A stretch of DNA of 64,000 bases. Origin: Hydractinia symbiolongicarpus (Eukaryota > Cnidaria > Hydrozoa > Anthoathecata > Hydractiniidae). The notes below the pieces were generated by a model. It was not told the DNA's origin. It made no database searches and saw nothing but the letters and a program-made list of their open reading frames with translations. Shown piece after piece: positions 41,319 through 48,755 of the stretch. Every line of letters starts with the position of its first letter. Position 1 is the stretch's first letter. Made by a program: the position numbers and the translations under genes. Location: assembly GCF_029227915.1 (NCBI RefSeq), contig NC_079880.1:17504001-17568000 (forward strand), given 5' to 3'.

Positions 41319-42343
41319 ATGTACATATCTCACAAACAATACATAAAAACTGATGTTGCAAAAAAACTACACCATCTTCTAACACAATATTTTAACTTCC
41401 TTGTAGAGACAAAAACAACCTCACCGAGTGTTCTTGGTATAACAAAGAAGGTATTCTTGAGGAACAAAACTACACACCGCAAACCTCTACCAACACCAAA
41501 ACTAACGAATCTACTTGACGACATCGAAATGGAGGAGTTTATTATTAGTGAATTCGCCACACAGCCAACTGTTTCGCTAATCACGACCTCCACAAAATCA
41601 AACAGCAAACCAGCACCTAACACTAAAAGAGACGTTGACGAAATAGAACAATACATTTTAAACACGAAGCGCCACCTAGATACGAATACGAACAAAGAAA
41701 ACAAAAAGACCGACTATATTGATGAGACAAAAAAGCTCTTAGATTATAATCGGCAATTGCAGAAATGGAGGAGTTTATTATTAGTGAATTCGCCACACAG
41801 CCAACTGTTTCGCTAATCACGACCTCCACAAAATCAAACAGCAAACCAGCACCTAACACTAAAAGAGACGTTGACGAAATAGAACAATACATTTTAAACA
41901 CGAAGCGCCACCTAGATACGAATACGAACAAAGAAAACAAAAAGACCGACTATATTGATGAGACAAAAAAGCTCTTAGATTATAATCGGCAATTGCAGAT
42001 TCTCGAAATGCATCTCGCTGCTGGGACGGTTCCCTTTGGGCTAAAAAACCAGGTTCGCTCCACTATGAGTTTACCTGCTGAATTAAAAAATGAATGGAAT
42101 GCCACCGTGCATTCATGTAGCAATACCTTGCTGCAAATTCTAATAAAGCACCATAGAAACAATGTAAAAAAGTGCAAAGAGGAGAGAGAGTCTTTGAAAA
42201 AGGAATTCTCCTCGGACGAACTCAACAATTTAAACAAATTATGCATACAACAACACAACGAATCGCTTACATTGAGAAACAATAAACTGAAAAGGAAAAA
42301 CAGTAACCAGACTGATTTCCATGACACACCGCGAAAGCTGTAG
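41319..42343 (+). pseudogene. PLE upstream ORF (N-terminal region), split by a tandem duplication
   Basis: The first reading frame starts at ATG 41319 (Met-Tyr-Ile-Ser-His-Lys) and stays open to 41816. A second frame is open from 41765 to the TAG at 42341. The two frames overlap within a 236-bp exact tandem duplication; since 236 is not a multiple of 3, the duplication itself shifts the frame. Without it the region would be one ORF of about 263 codons. The product is lysine-, asparagine- and threonine-rich with helical, charged C-terminal stretches (KKCKEERESLKKEF). I recognise no domain. Its position upstream of the RT, with the RT frame beginning 6 bp after its stop, suggests the N-terminal part or ORF1 of the PLE. 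Confidence 0.6.
41527..41999 (+). repeat. 236-bp direct tandem duplication inside the PLE ORF
   Basis: The sequence from aaatggaggagtttatt (41527) to cggcaattgcag (about 41762) is repeated immediately from 41763 to about 41998. I see no mismatch between the copies, so the duplication is very recent or an assembly artefact. Confidence 0.95.
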
Positions 42344-42348
42344 TCATC

Positions 42349-43790
42349 ATGAGTAAAGATGACTACATTAGAAAAGTTTATGACCACCTCTCCAACAACA
42401 AATATTACGCAAAAATGAAACTGACCCTAGCAAAGACCTTAAAACTAATATCAACAGTTTCATAGAAATTTCTCTATGTCACCACCACATAAACAAAAAC
42501 ACGGTCAAATTTATAACACCACCTGAAAACACTAGAATGCCCCTATTTTACATACTGCCAAAAATTCATAAGGATGGCATTCCAGGACGACCAATAGTTT
42601 CAGCCGTTAACTCTATAACTGAAAATATCTCAAAATTTTTAAATCTTTGCCTGCAACCTCTCTTACCAAAATTAAAATCCTATGTAAAGGACATCAAACA
42701 TCTAATACAACGGTTACAAACCATACCGGCACAAAATGAACACGTTTTACTTGTATCAGCAGACGTATCCTCACTTTACACCAATATCCCTCATCAAGAA
42801 GGAGTTGATGCGTGTATTCATTTCATTACAAAATACAGAAACACACTGCCTTCATTCACACCCAATGAACATGTAATACGAACGTTGTTTTCGTTTATAC
42901 TGGAAAATAACTATTTCATGTTCCTAAATGAAATATATCTGCAGTTACTTGGCACAGCCATGGGTACGAAGGTGGCACCACCATACGCATCATTATTCCT
43001 GGGTCTTTTTGAGCAGGTGTTTATTTTCGATAAGTTTCCAAATTTAATCACTATATTTCTTCGTTTCCTAGACGACATATTCTTCATATGGGAACACAGT
43101 GAAGAAGAACTACACAAATTGTTCATATATCTAAATTCAATACACCCTACAATAAAATTCACCTATGAATATTCAACAGAGGAAATTAGTTTTTTGGATA
43201 CGACTATCTATTTAGATAAACGCTCGAGAAAACTCAAAACCAAATTATTTATAAAACCAACTGACAGCAGAGCACTATTACATTTTACGTCGTATCACCC
43301 TCACCATACCAAAAGGGGTATAATTTATTCGCAAGCACTCCGCTATCGCATGATAACAAGTCAAGATAGCATTTTAAAATGTGAGCTCGATGAACTTAAA
43401 AGTATTTTGCTGACCAGAGGATACAAAGGTAGGCTTGTTGATGAAATATTCGGGAAAATCGCCACATTAAAGCAATCAGACGTACTTTCTAACTCCACGC
43501 ACAAGTTTAATAAAAAACGAATACATTTCAGAACCGCTGACAATAGTGGTGATGCTGACAGAGACCAAAACAAAGACAAACACATTCTACCTTTTATTTT
43601 ACCTTACCACGAAAAATTTACAACGCTTAAACGAATACTACACAAGTATTGGTTTATAATTGAGAGCGACCCTGCTCTGCGACTCGTTTTTCCAACCAAA
43701 CCATTCTTGACTTTCACCAAGCATAAAAATATACAGGAATATTTAATCAGAGCAAAGATGAGATCTGCTGACCACTGCCTTTCAATATAA
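42349..43790 (+). pseudogene. Penelope-like reverse transcriptase, frameshifted near its start
   Basis: The main frame (42537-43790, open upstream to about 42411) contains the Penelope RT signatures in order: YILPKIHKDGIPGRPIVS, the motif A region VSADVSSLYTNIPHQEG, motif B GTAMGTKVAPPYAS, motif C FLRFLDDIFFIW with the catalytic DD, FLDTTIYLD, and the family-specific block SYHPHHTKRGIIYSQALRYR. The C-terminal thumb region ends with IQEYLIRAKMRS. The likely start ATG at 42349 (MSKDDYI...) lies in another frame, and the frames change at an A-rich run around 42409-42420. Established: full PLEs carry a GIY-YIG endonuclease after this point, but here a stop follows within seven codons of RAKMRS. 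The protein would copy RNA into DNA at target ends. Confidence 0.9.
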
Positions 43791-44700
43791 TTTTTATAAT
43801 TTTTACGTTTATTCGATTTGTATAACATTCAGTTTATTATTTTCATAATAAAATTGTTACACCCAAAACAGTTTTTTGATATTTTAGCAAAATACTGCAT
43901 GCTAGCGTTTTGCCATTTTATTTGTTAGTCTGATATCCAAATATATATCATAGCCTGTGGAATTGGTTGTAAAATTAATTTACAAACTAATTAATACACA
44001 CAAAACCAAATAATTTTATGACCAAAAACTTAATAACAAACTCACATACGCGTGAAAATGAACATAATACGTGCATGTGTATATATAATATTTGATAACT
44101 GTGTAAGCAGAGATAACTGGGTGCAGAAGTTAGCTGTTACAACCTTGGTACTACCATACTGTGAAACGATACGAAGAAAAAATCTCGTTTCCATAACAAC
44201 ATGACAAAATCTTCCATCTGCACTCACATTCGGTTTGACTAAAAAACTCTCAATTCTATGACAACTACACTCATCCACTTTAAATAAATCAATCAATAAA
44301 TTACACAATTACAACCCATAAAAGGGTTCCTGAAAATACAACTTTAACACTGAACCATATGGCTAGAATTTAACTTTTCATACAAGGCTGATATAGATTA
44401 CAAATAAATATTCGTAGCACTGGAAACGAGGTTGGATGTAATGATGAAGTACTGATAATAACGACTTATACTATCTTAACAACACAGAAAACCTGTGTAA
44501 GTGATAGGCATATCATCTGGATTCAAGTAAGCATACACGAATGATAGAAACCTGGGCACTATCTTGCCTTGAAACGCTTTGAAGATAAAATTGCGTTTAT
44601 AAATCTGTGCGCACATTCAGTTTAAACATCGGTTTCTATGACAACTACAAGACTGAACAATAAAAAATAAAAAATAAATAAATAAAAACGACCCTCAAAC
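43791..44700. other. PLE 3' non-coding region
   Basis: This 0.9 kb is AT-rich and has no convincing ORF. A degenerate direct repeat is visible: cattcggtttga...ctatgacaactacactc (about 44228-44275) resembles cattcagttta...ctatgacaactacaag (about 44614-44655). Poly-A-rich ataaaaaataaaaaataaataaata follows at 44660-44690. Confidence 0.5.
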
Positions 44701-44713
44701 GGCCCTACCGAAG

Positions 44714-44823
44714 CAATATATAAGACTGAGAATGGCCATAAAACGACCTCTTACAACAGAAACAAGAACGTAACAACACTATTCAAAATAACGTTTTTTT
44801 ATTGAACCAAATAAATTTTCATC
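44714..44823 (+). promoter_or_regulatory. Putative PLE promoter (TATA box and leader)
   Basis: aatatataag at 44715-44724 is a good TATA box. It stands about 100 bp upstream of ATG 44824 and just before the pseudo-LTR copy. Established: the PLE pseudo-LTR region carries the promoter. This is an inference from sequence alone. Confidence 0.45.
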
Positions 44824-44920
44824 ATGCAGACTAACGACCTCTTCAGTTCAAGCGAATTTGACGCTAGCAACGGAAATGGTGAGTAACATTTACCTACTTT
44901 ACAACATTTGATACTCCTAG
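44824..44920 (+). other. Possible spliced leader exon of the PLE: short ORF plus 5' splice site
   Basis: ATG 44824 opens an 18-codon frame (MQTNDLFSSSEFDASNGN) followed exactly by G|GTGAGT at 44878-44884, a strong 5' splice consensus. Unspliced, the frame stops two codons later. A weak acceptor (atactcctag) ends at 44920. A short second ORF with a good initiator context (agcATGGCC, 44945) follows. Established: introns retained in the 5' region are known in Penelope and Athena elements. I cannot fix the acceptor or the downstream frame. Confidence 0.35.
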
Positions 44921-45203
44921 CTAATAGAGAATGCTTGCTAAAGCATGGCCCGCTACCACGAGGAATTATTGATTAGTCCATACCCGGACGGGGCTGAAAA
45001 TTCTGATGACGGTAGTAATCAACTGACGATCTCGCAATTTAGCTAGTATCTACAACTTAACACCAATATCACCAATGTTATTGGATTATTAACAAAAAAC
45101 CGAACATATGATAACCACAAAGTCACATGTTCAAAAAACGGAAACATGTAAGGGATTACCACGAGAATAGCGCCTTTGCTAATTTTTTTTACATTACATA
45201 CAA

Positions 45204-45330
45204 ATGAGCCCCAACGCATGCGCAGTAACATCAGTGCTATCATACGCAAGTGGGGTAAGTCCCTATCATGCGGTGTTGAGTCATGCATAACAAGGTAAAG
45301 TCCCTATCATAAAACAAATAAGCCCCAAAC
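45204..45330 (+). repeat. Left terminal inverted repeat of the Polinton, inner part
   Basis: Beyond the Penelope-like element, gcggtg...agtcatgcataacaagg and taaagtccctatcataaaac match the reverse complement of the right TIR around 57281-57340. This is the continuation of the left TIR displaced by the insertion. It also holds short internal direct repeats (gtccctatcat and gcataacaaggta, each twice between 45250 and 45350). Confidence 0.75.
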
Positions 45331-45417
45331 ACATGCGGTGCATAACAAGGTATGTTCTCCAACGCATGCACAGTAAAGCTCAGCAATCTTCGGACCTTGT
45401 TGGAATGTATATATGAA

Positions 45418-45727
45418 ATGGTACTCTGTTATTGGTGCTCTGTAGAACTGTGCGACAAAGTCAGGTGCCCCATGAGATACAATCCGCCGCACGAAATCTG
45501 GGTTTTTTCATGTGAGCGATGGTGGTGAGTACATGTACGAGGGCTACTTTTGTGGTGATGCGTGCTGCTTGGCTTACGTGGAAGAGCGAAAGGTGTATGA
45601 CAGCGCGTACGAAATATCGCTGTGGCTGTTGAAAGGGCGCTACAAGGAAAGGCCTGCTCCAGACTGGAGACACCTCAGAAGATTTAGGTGTGACTTGACG
45701 CAAAAGGAATTTTTGGGGTTGGATTGA
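45418..45727 (+). pseudogene. VLTF2-like zinc-binding transcription factor, frameshifted
   Basis: The 5' part (ATG 45418) encodes LCYWCSVEL...VRCPMRYNPPHEIW, a CxxC pair followed by a Cys-Pro-x-Arg-Tyr block. The 3' part, in another frame and open to the stop at 45725, encodes YEGYFCGDACCLAYVEE with a second Cys set (FCxxxCCxAY), then WLLKGRY and PAPDWRHLRRF. Together these resemble the poxvirus/NCLDV late transcription factor VLTF2-type zinc-binding fold, as remembered; an FCS-like finger is the generic alternative. The frames switch at a T6 run (45503-45508), so a one-base indel separates two compatible halves. It is the first Polinton gene inside the left TIR and is followed by a strong hairpin. 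The frameshift could be decay or a homopolymer sequencing error. Confidence 0.6.
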
Positions 45728-45735
45728 AATCAATG

Positions 45736-45762
45736 TTATCCTACAACAAGGTTGTAGGATAA
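45736..45762 (+). terminator. 12-bp perfect hairpin after the VLTF2-like gene
   Basis: ttatcctacaac-aag-gttgtaggataa is a perfect 12-bp stem with a 3-nt loop, starting 8 bp after the stop codon and followed by an A-rich run. Position and form suggest a 3'-end processing or termination signal of the kind described for some giant-virus mRNAs. That analogy is inference. Confidence 0.55.
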
Positions 45763-45787
45763 AAAGAAAAGAAAATACTACTAATAA

Positions 45788-45973
45788 ATGTACATCAGCT
45801 GTCAAACTAAATTCAATATATTTGGAACTGCGGTAGTCATGACCTTTATAGCTGGTATTGGTATCTCCCTCCCACGAATGGCCTTAGCGATATTGAAAGA
45901 ATCGGAGAGGGAGAAGGAGAATGGGCGAAGGATTAAGGACCTAGAGGTTCGTCTTTATACCTTACAATCATAA
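45788..45973 (+). CDS. Small single-span membrane protein (61 aa)
   Basis: Starts at ATG 45788 in a favourable context (aataaATGt). Residues about 10-36 form a hydrophobic segment (NIFGTAVVMTFIAGIGISLP), followed by a highly charged, probably coiled-coil tail (KESEREKENGRRIKDLEVRL). No family is recognised. It lies 60 bp after the VLTF2-like gene and ends 5 bp before the next ATG, in a tight plus-strand cluster. Polintons and related viruses often encode several small membrane proteins near the capsid genes, so a virion role is plausible. Intact. Confidence 0.6.
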   Translation: MYISCQTKFNIFGTAVVMTFIAGIGISLPRMALAILKESEREKENGRRIKDLEVRLYTLQS

Positions 45974-45978
45974 TATAA

Positions 45979-46122
45979 ATGGAGCACTGTAAGGACTGTG
46001 AAATGGTACTTGACGAGTATGATAGATGTACCTGCGGGCGTCCGTTTGTGGTAAATAGTAAATTGTTGTGTTGGTATTGTTATACATCATATATAACGGG
46101 GGTGGCTGCGTATGTACAATAA
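45979..46122 (+). CDS. 47-residue Cys-rich (zinc-finger-like) protein
   Basis: ATG 45979 follows the preceding stop by 5 bp, and the TAA at 46120 overlaps the next ORF start (ATG 46112). The product has HCKDCEMVLDEYDRCTCG and LLCWYCY: seven Cys in pairs (CxxC, CxC, CxxC) that could bind one or two zinc ions, followed by a short hydrophobic end (TSYITGVAAYVQ). No homologue is recalled. The pairing of Cys motifs and the packing between neighbouring genes argue that it is real. Confidence 0.55.
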   Translation: MEHCKDCEMVLDEYDRCTCGRPFVVNSKLLCWYCYTSYITGVAAYVQ

Positions 46123-46657
46123 CAAGCAATTCTCCGAAGTCGTTTGGATTACAATAAAGAAGATGCTACGATTCGAGGAAGAGCTTGTCAACCCTAAATT
46201 ATTCTACTCATTTGGTGTTACCTTTACGGACATCAATGATATCAATGTGGACTACCTGACAGTGTCGGATGCTATCTCTGCTAACGAAGGTAATGATCAA
46301 AGGTATATTACAGGCTACCATACACGAGACTTCGTAGTGGCCCTCAGGGTAAAGACGCCCAAAGTCTCGTCCCCGCATGGAGTGACCCGGTACAACGCCA
46401 ATGCTGTACCAGCGATGAGTTTTGATTTTGAAGAGTACCCCGATTGGGTTGCGAAGTATCGCCAAACCTGGCCTAGGATTGAAGGGCTGATATCTAAGCA
46501 ATTCGCGAGAGAGCCTGGGAAAAAGGACCGTTACGTGAACACAAAACTCAAATACTACAAGGATACAATCGCAACCAAATTCCATGGTATGCCAGTACCC
46601 TACGACGAGCCCTGCCAAGCCAGTGCCATCCTGGCTATTTCATCGGTGTATGTGTAA
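46112..46657 (+). CDS. Conserved-looking Polinton protein of unknown function (181 aa)
   Basis: The frame opens at ATG 46112, overlapping the preceding gene by 11 bp. An in-frame ATG at 46163 (MLRFEEEL) is an alternative start that avoids the overlap. The protein is mixed alpha/beta in character with aromatic-rich stretches (FDFEEYPDWVAKYRQTWPRIEG). It has no transmembrane segment and no recognised motif. It sits in the plus-strand cluster upstream of the capsid gene. A single jelly-roll minor capsid (penton) protein is one possibility, but I see no diagnostic motif. Intact. Confidence 0.55.
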   Translation: MYNNKQFSEVVWITIKKMLRFEEELVNPKLFYSFGVTFTDINDINVDYLTVSDAISANEGNDQRYITGYHTRDFVVALRVKTPKVSSPHGVTRYNANAVPAMSFDFEEYPDWVAKYRQTWPRIEGLISKQFAREPGKKDRYVNTKLKYYKDTIATKFHGMPVPYDEPCQASAILAISSVYV

Positions 46658-46806
46658 GGTAAAAACTACTACCCCCAGGTACATATTACAGAATGTCGAT
46701 ATAAGGACTTGAATTGTTACTGAGCGAGGATTAAAAAACCATATATTTAATAGACCCTGTAGGCCTTTTAAATATACAAATTAGGGCCTCTACTCGGATG
46801 GGGACT
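46658..46806. other. Convergent intergenic region
   Basis: 150 bp between two genes that end facing each other. AT-rich; an imperfect inverted repeat (gtaggcc...gggcctctac, 46760-46794) may be a shared 3' signal. Confidence 0.35.
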
Positions 46807-47474
46807 CTAGATACCGCTTGCATACTGCGCAGGTCGAACGTTTTTAAAAATACCATTCTGAATCTCTTTCCTCCCCACTTGTTTTCCTTTCGCAATTAGT
46901 TGGGCTCTCTCTTGTTCATTGATAGCTTTGACAATACGGTTAAAACGTTGTCGCAGCTGTTCTTTTAACAGCATATATCTTTCCTTCTCTCGAGAGATCA
47001 GACTGTACTCGTAATCACTAATTACACCGTTTTCCATTGCCTTTGAGATCAGATCAACAATAGAGTTCAATTTCGATTCGGCGAGTAGCCTTATACCTTC
47101 ATGTTTCTTGAATTTGACACCGAGCCTTTTTGAAGCGTTTCTAAGGCCTGCTTGCCCCATCCCGGCCGCAATAGTAAGTCCCCCCCCCCCCCCCCCTATG
47201 ACCAAAGGAAACCTCAGGGCGGAGGCCATGGCTCCGATGCCAAGTCCGGATTTAATCACGTTTATGCCAAGCATACCATGGTCGCAAAAGCGTATTCACG
47301 TGTTATGCGTTATAAATTTCTTTGCAAGCCTGTTCCGCTCCTTGATTTCATTTCGCAGATATTGCTCTATTTCCTCAATCTTTTAAGCCTAAATACCTGG
47401 CTATCCTCGGGTATATCAGCACTTTGTGTAGGTGCACTGGGCAAACTCGGGTACAGTTTGCTGATATCGCTCAT
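46807..47474 (-). pseudogene. Conserved Polinton protein with glycine-rich hydrophobic centre, frameshifted
   Basis: Three consecutive minus-strand frames form one gene. The N-terminal piece starts at ATG 47474 (MSDISKLYPSLPSAPTQS). A middle piece reads IEEIEQYLRNEIKERNRLAKK. The C-terminal piece (47274-46807) has a hydrophobic Gly/Ala-rich stretch, then KKHEGIRLLAESKLNSIVDL, SKAMENGVISDYEYSLI and a coiled-coil tail. Family knowledge, from memory: proteins with this order (LYPxLP start, coiled coil, hydrophobic hairpin, KKHxxIxxLAExKLNxI) are frequent in cnidarian Polintons and have no known function; a membrane-associated virion protein is plausible. Two frameshifts break it (about 47385 and 47290). 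A 17-base C run (47180-47196) encodes a Gly run in the hydrophobic segment. Confidence 0.65.
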
Positions 47475-47553
47475 CTTTATTCTATGAGAATACACATTGT
47501 GAGGCTACATACCCCTTGTCAACTCAATCTTCAAATTCCATACCTATAACCAC
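47475..47553. promoter_or_regulatory. Divergent promoter region
   Basis: This 79-bp gap separates the start of the minus-strand gene (47474) from the start of the plus-strand gene (47554), so it must carry promoters for both. No clear TATA element is seen. Confidence 0.4.
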
Positions 47554-47925
47554 ATGCGTCAAGTTCTGGCAAGAATGAAGGTCACCATGCCTTATGATGA
47601 TGGATTTGAACAGTACAAAAACCCCTACTTAACCTCCGGATACGCCCAGGTATGTATGGAATACGGTGCAGACCCAAATAGCCTGTACAAGTTCAAGGCT
47701 GTCAAGTCCTCATTTACCAATGGCAGATGGTGGCCTCAAGTTGACGGGGATTGGGCAAAGTTCATCATCCCCACAAGTCAGGGTTTGACATCAGAAGGTC
47801 TGACCAAGCTAAGTGAGAGTATTCGCGTCTACGTGGTGTTGTTGCTAGGATCACAAGCAGGGACCAAGGCATCCTTAATCGGGTCTGGTGCAGACAACTA
47901 CACAGCGCTAAGTAGGTCTGCCTAG
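47554..47925 (+). CDS. Polinton protein of unknown function (123 aa)
   Basis: The frame is open from 47500; the first ATG is 47554. The product has no transmembrane segment. It contains NGRWWPQVDGDWAKFIIP, SIRVYVVLLLGSQAGTKASL and a serine-rich end, the alternation expected of beta strands. A jelly-roll (minor capsid) fragment is conceivable, but I do not recognise a family. Its TAG (47923-47925) lies in the palindrome CTAG, which also supplies the stop of the convergent minus-strand gene. Intact. Confidence 0.55.
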   Translation: MRQVLARMKVTMPYDDGFEQYKNPYLTSGYAQVCMEYGADPNSLYKFKAVKSSFTNGRWWPQVDGDWAKFIIPTSQGLTSEGLTKLSESIRVYVVLLLGSQAGTKASLIGSGADNYTALSRSA

Positions 47926-48661
47926 GGGGTGTAGTATGGGTACTTCGTGAGCTTTTCGAGCAGGGACGTGTCATCTGCGGCAATTTTCATTAGGGTATCC
48001 TTGATGGCATTCAGCTGGGAGTATATTTTAGAGGATAGTATACCGTGTGATTCAATCTCTAACTTTCTTCTTACCTTAAGATCTTTAATCTTAGCCTAAA
48101 CCTTTCTATATCCCTATCATTATCAGGGTTACCCTGCTCCCCGGCCTTCTGCTTCTTCAGATCTTTTAACTTGACCTCAACCCTAGTAATCTCGCCCTTG
48201 TATCACACAATTTTCGCCCTGTGTAGTTTCAAAGCACCCTTTATCGTTTGAAGTTCGATGTCAAGCCCTTTTCTTTCATGATCCGTGATCCATCTCAGGA
48301 GGTCTTCCGTATGGGCTATGATTTTATCCAATTCTTTAATATTTTCCAAGACTTTGTCACCTTCGTCGCATTCATCGCCCTCGTCTACCTTACCTGCCCC
48401 GTCCAACGATTCCATCTGAATATACTCAATCTCATGTGCTATATCCTGCATGACCTTCTTGGCCCTTGCTTTACCCCCTTTGTTGGGTGTTGTTATATAT
48501 TCCTTAAAACCCATGTCTCGCACGAAATCTGCCCCCAAATGTTTTACAATGCTACTAGCAGCTAGTAAATCCACACCCCTCTTTTTATATATCCCTCCAG
48601 TAATATCTACACCCTATAAAAAAGAATGAAAATCATCATAGGGGATCACATCATTTATCAT
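47922..48661 (-). pseudogene. Conserved coiled-coil Polinton protein with several stops
   Basis: Read on the minus strand, ATG 48661 opens a frame (MINDVIPYDDFHSFL) that meets an in-frame TAG at 48614. It then continues with DITGGIYKKRGVDLLAASS and VKHLGADFVRDMGFKEY. A long charged helical region follows (KVLENIKELDKIIAHTEDLL), then an in-frame TGA at 48203, RVEVKLKDLKKQKAGEQG, a frameshift near 48085, and an end with SQLNAIKDTLMKIAADDTSL...YPYYTP. The uniform helical character on both sides of each lesion shows one original gene of about 240 codons. I recall similar coiled-coil proteins from cnidarian Polintons; function unknown. An alternative to the first TAG is an intron, since tttcattcttttttatAG resembles a 3' splice site. 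Confidence 0.6.
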
Positions 48662-48755
48662 CCCTACCACCTTTATCCTCCTCCCCAATATCATCTTCAT
48701 GTGAAAAAATTGGATTAATTGACATCTTTATTTAAAACATCCCCTATATAATAAA
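48662..48755. promoter_or_regulatory. Divergent promoter between coiled-coil and capsid genes
   Basis: The gap separates two outward-facing starts. On the capsid side, cccctatataataaaATGAGT puts a TATA-like element directly before the ATG, with tctttatttaaaac further up. AT-rich, late-promoter-like. A minus-strand short frame (MSINPIFSHEDDIGEE, start 48722) also lies here. Confidence 0.45.

Larger units (their letters stand above)
40440..45203 (+). mobile_element. Penelope-like retroelement nested in the Polinton TIR
   Basis: The element contains a Penelope-type reverse transcriptase (42349-43790) preceded by a separate upstream ORF. It is flanked by a ~330-bp sequence present in inverted orientation on the left (40440-40774) and direct orientation on the right (44872-45203). 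Established: Penelope-like elements commonly end in copies of a pseudo-LTR that may be direct or inverted. Both outer edges carry a T8 or A8 run beside acattacata, and the Polinton TIR resumes outside. The interior has a 236-bp tandem duplication. No GIY-YIG endonuclease coding follows the RT. Confidence 0.85.

Noticed and set aside
41330-41940. Minus-strand frames rich in Phe/Val/Ser
   Set aside because: They are antisense shadows of the PLE upstream ORF and are duplicated with it.
44042-44308. 88-codon minus-strand frame in the PLE 3' region
   Set aside because: No motif, AT-rich composition, and it lies in the non-coding tail.
40440-45203. Hammerhead ribozyme in the PLE terminal repeats
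   Set aside because: CTGATGA occurs near 44994, but no matching GAAA box and cleavage-site strand with flanking stems follows in the right order.
47108-47487. Pro-rich plus-strand frames of 92 and 111 codons
   Set aside because: They are antisense to the conserved LYPxLP / KKHExI protein; the proline run is only the C17 tract.
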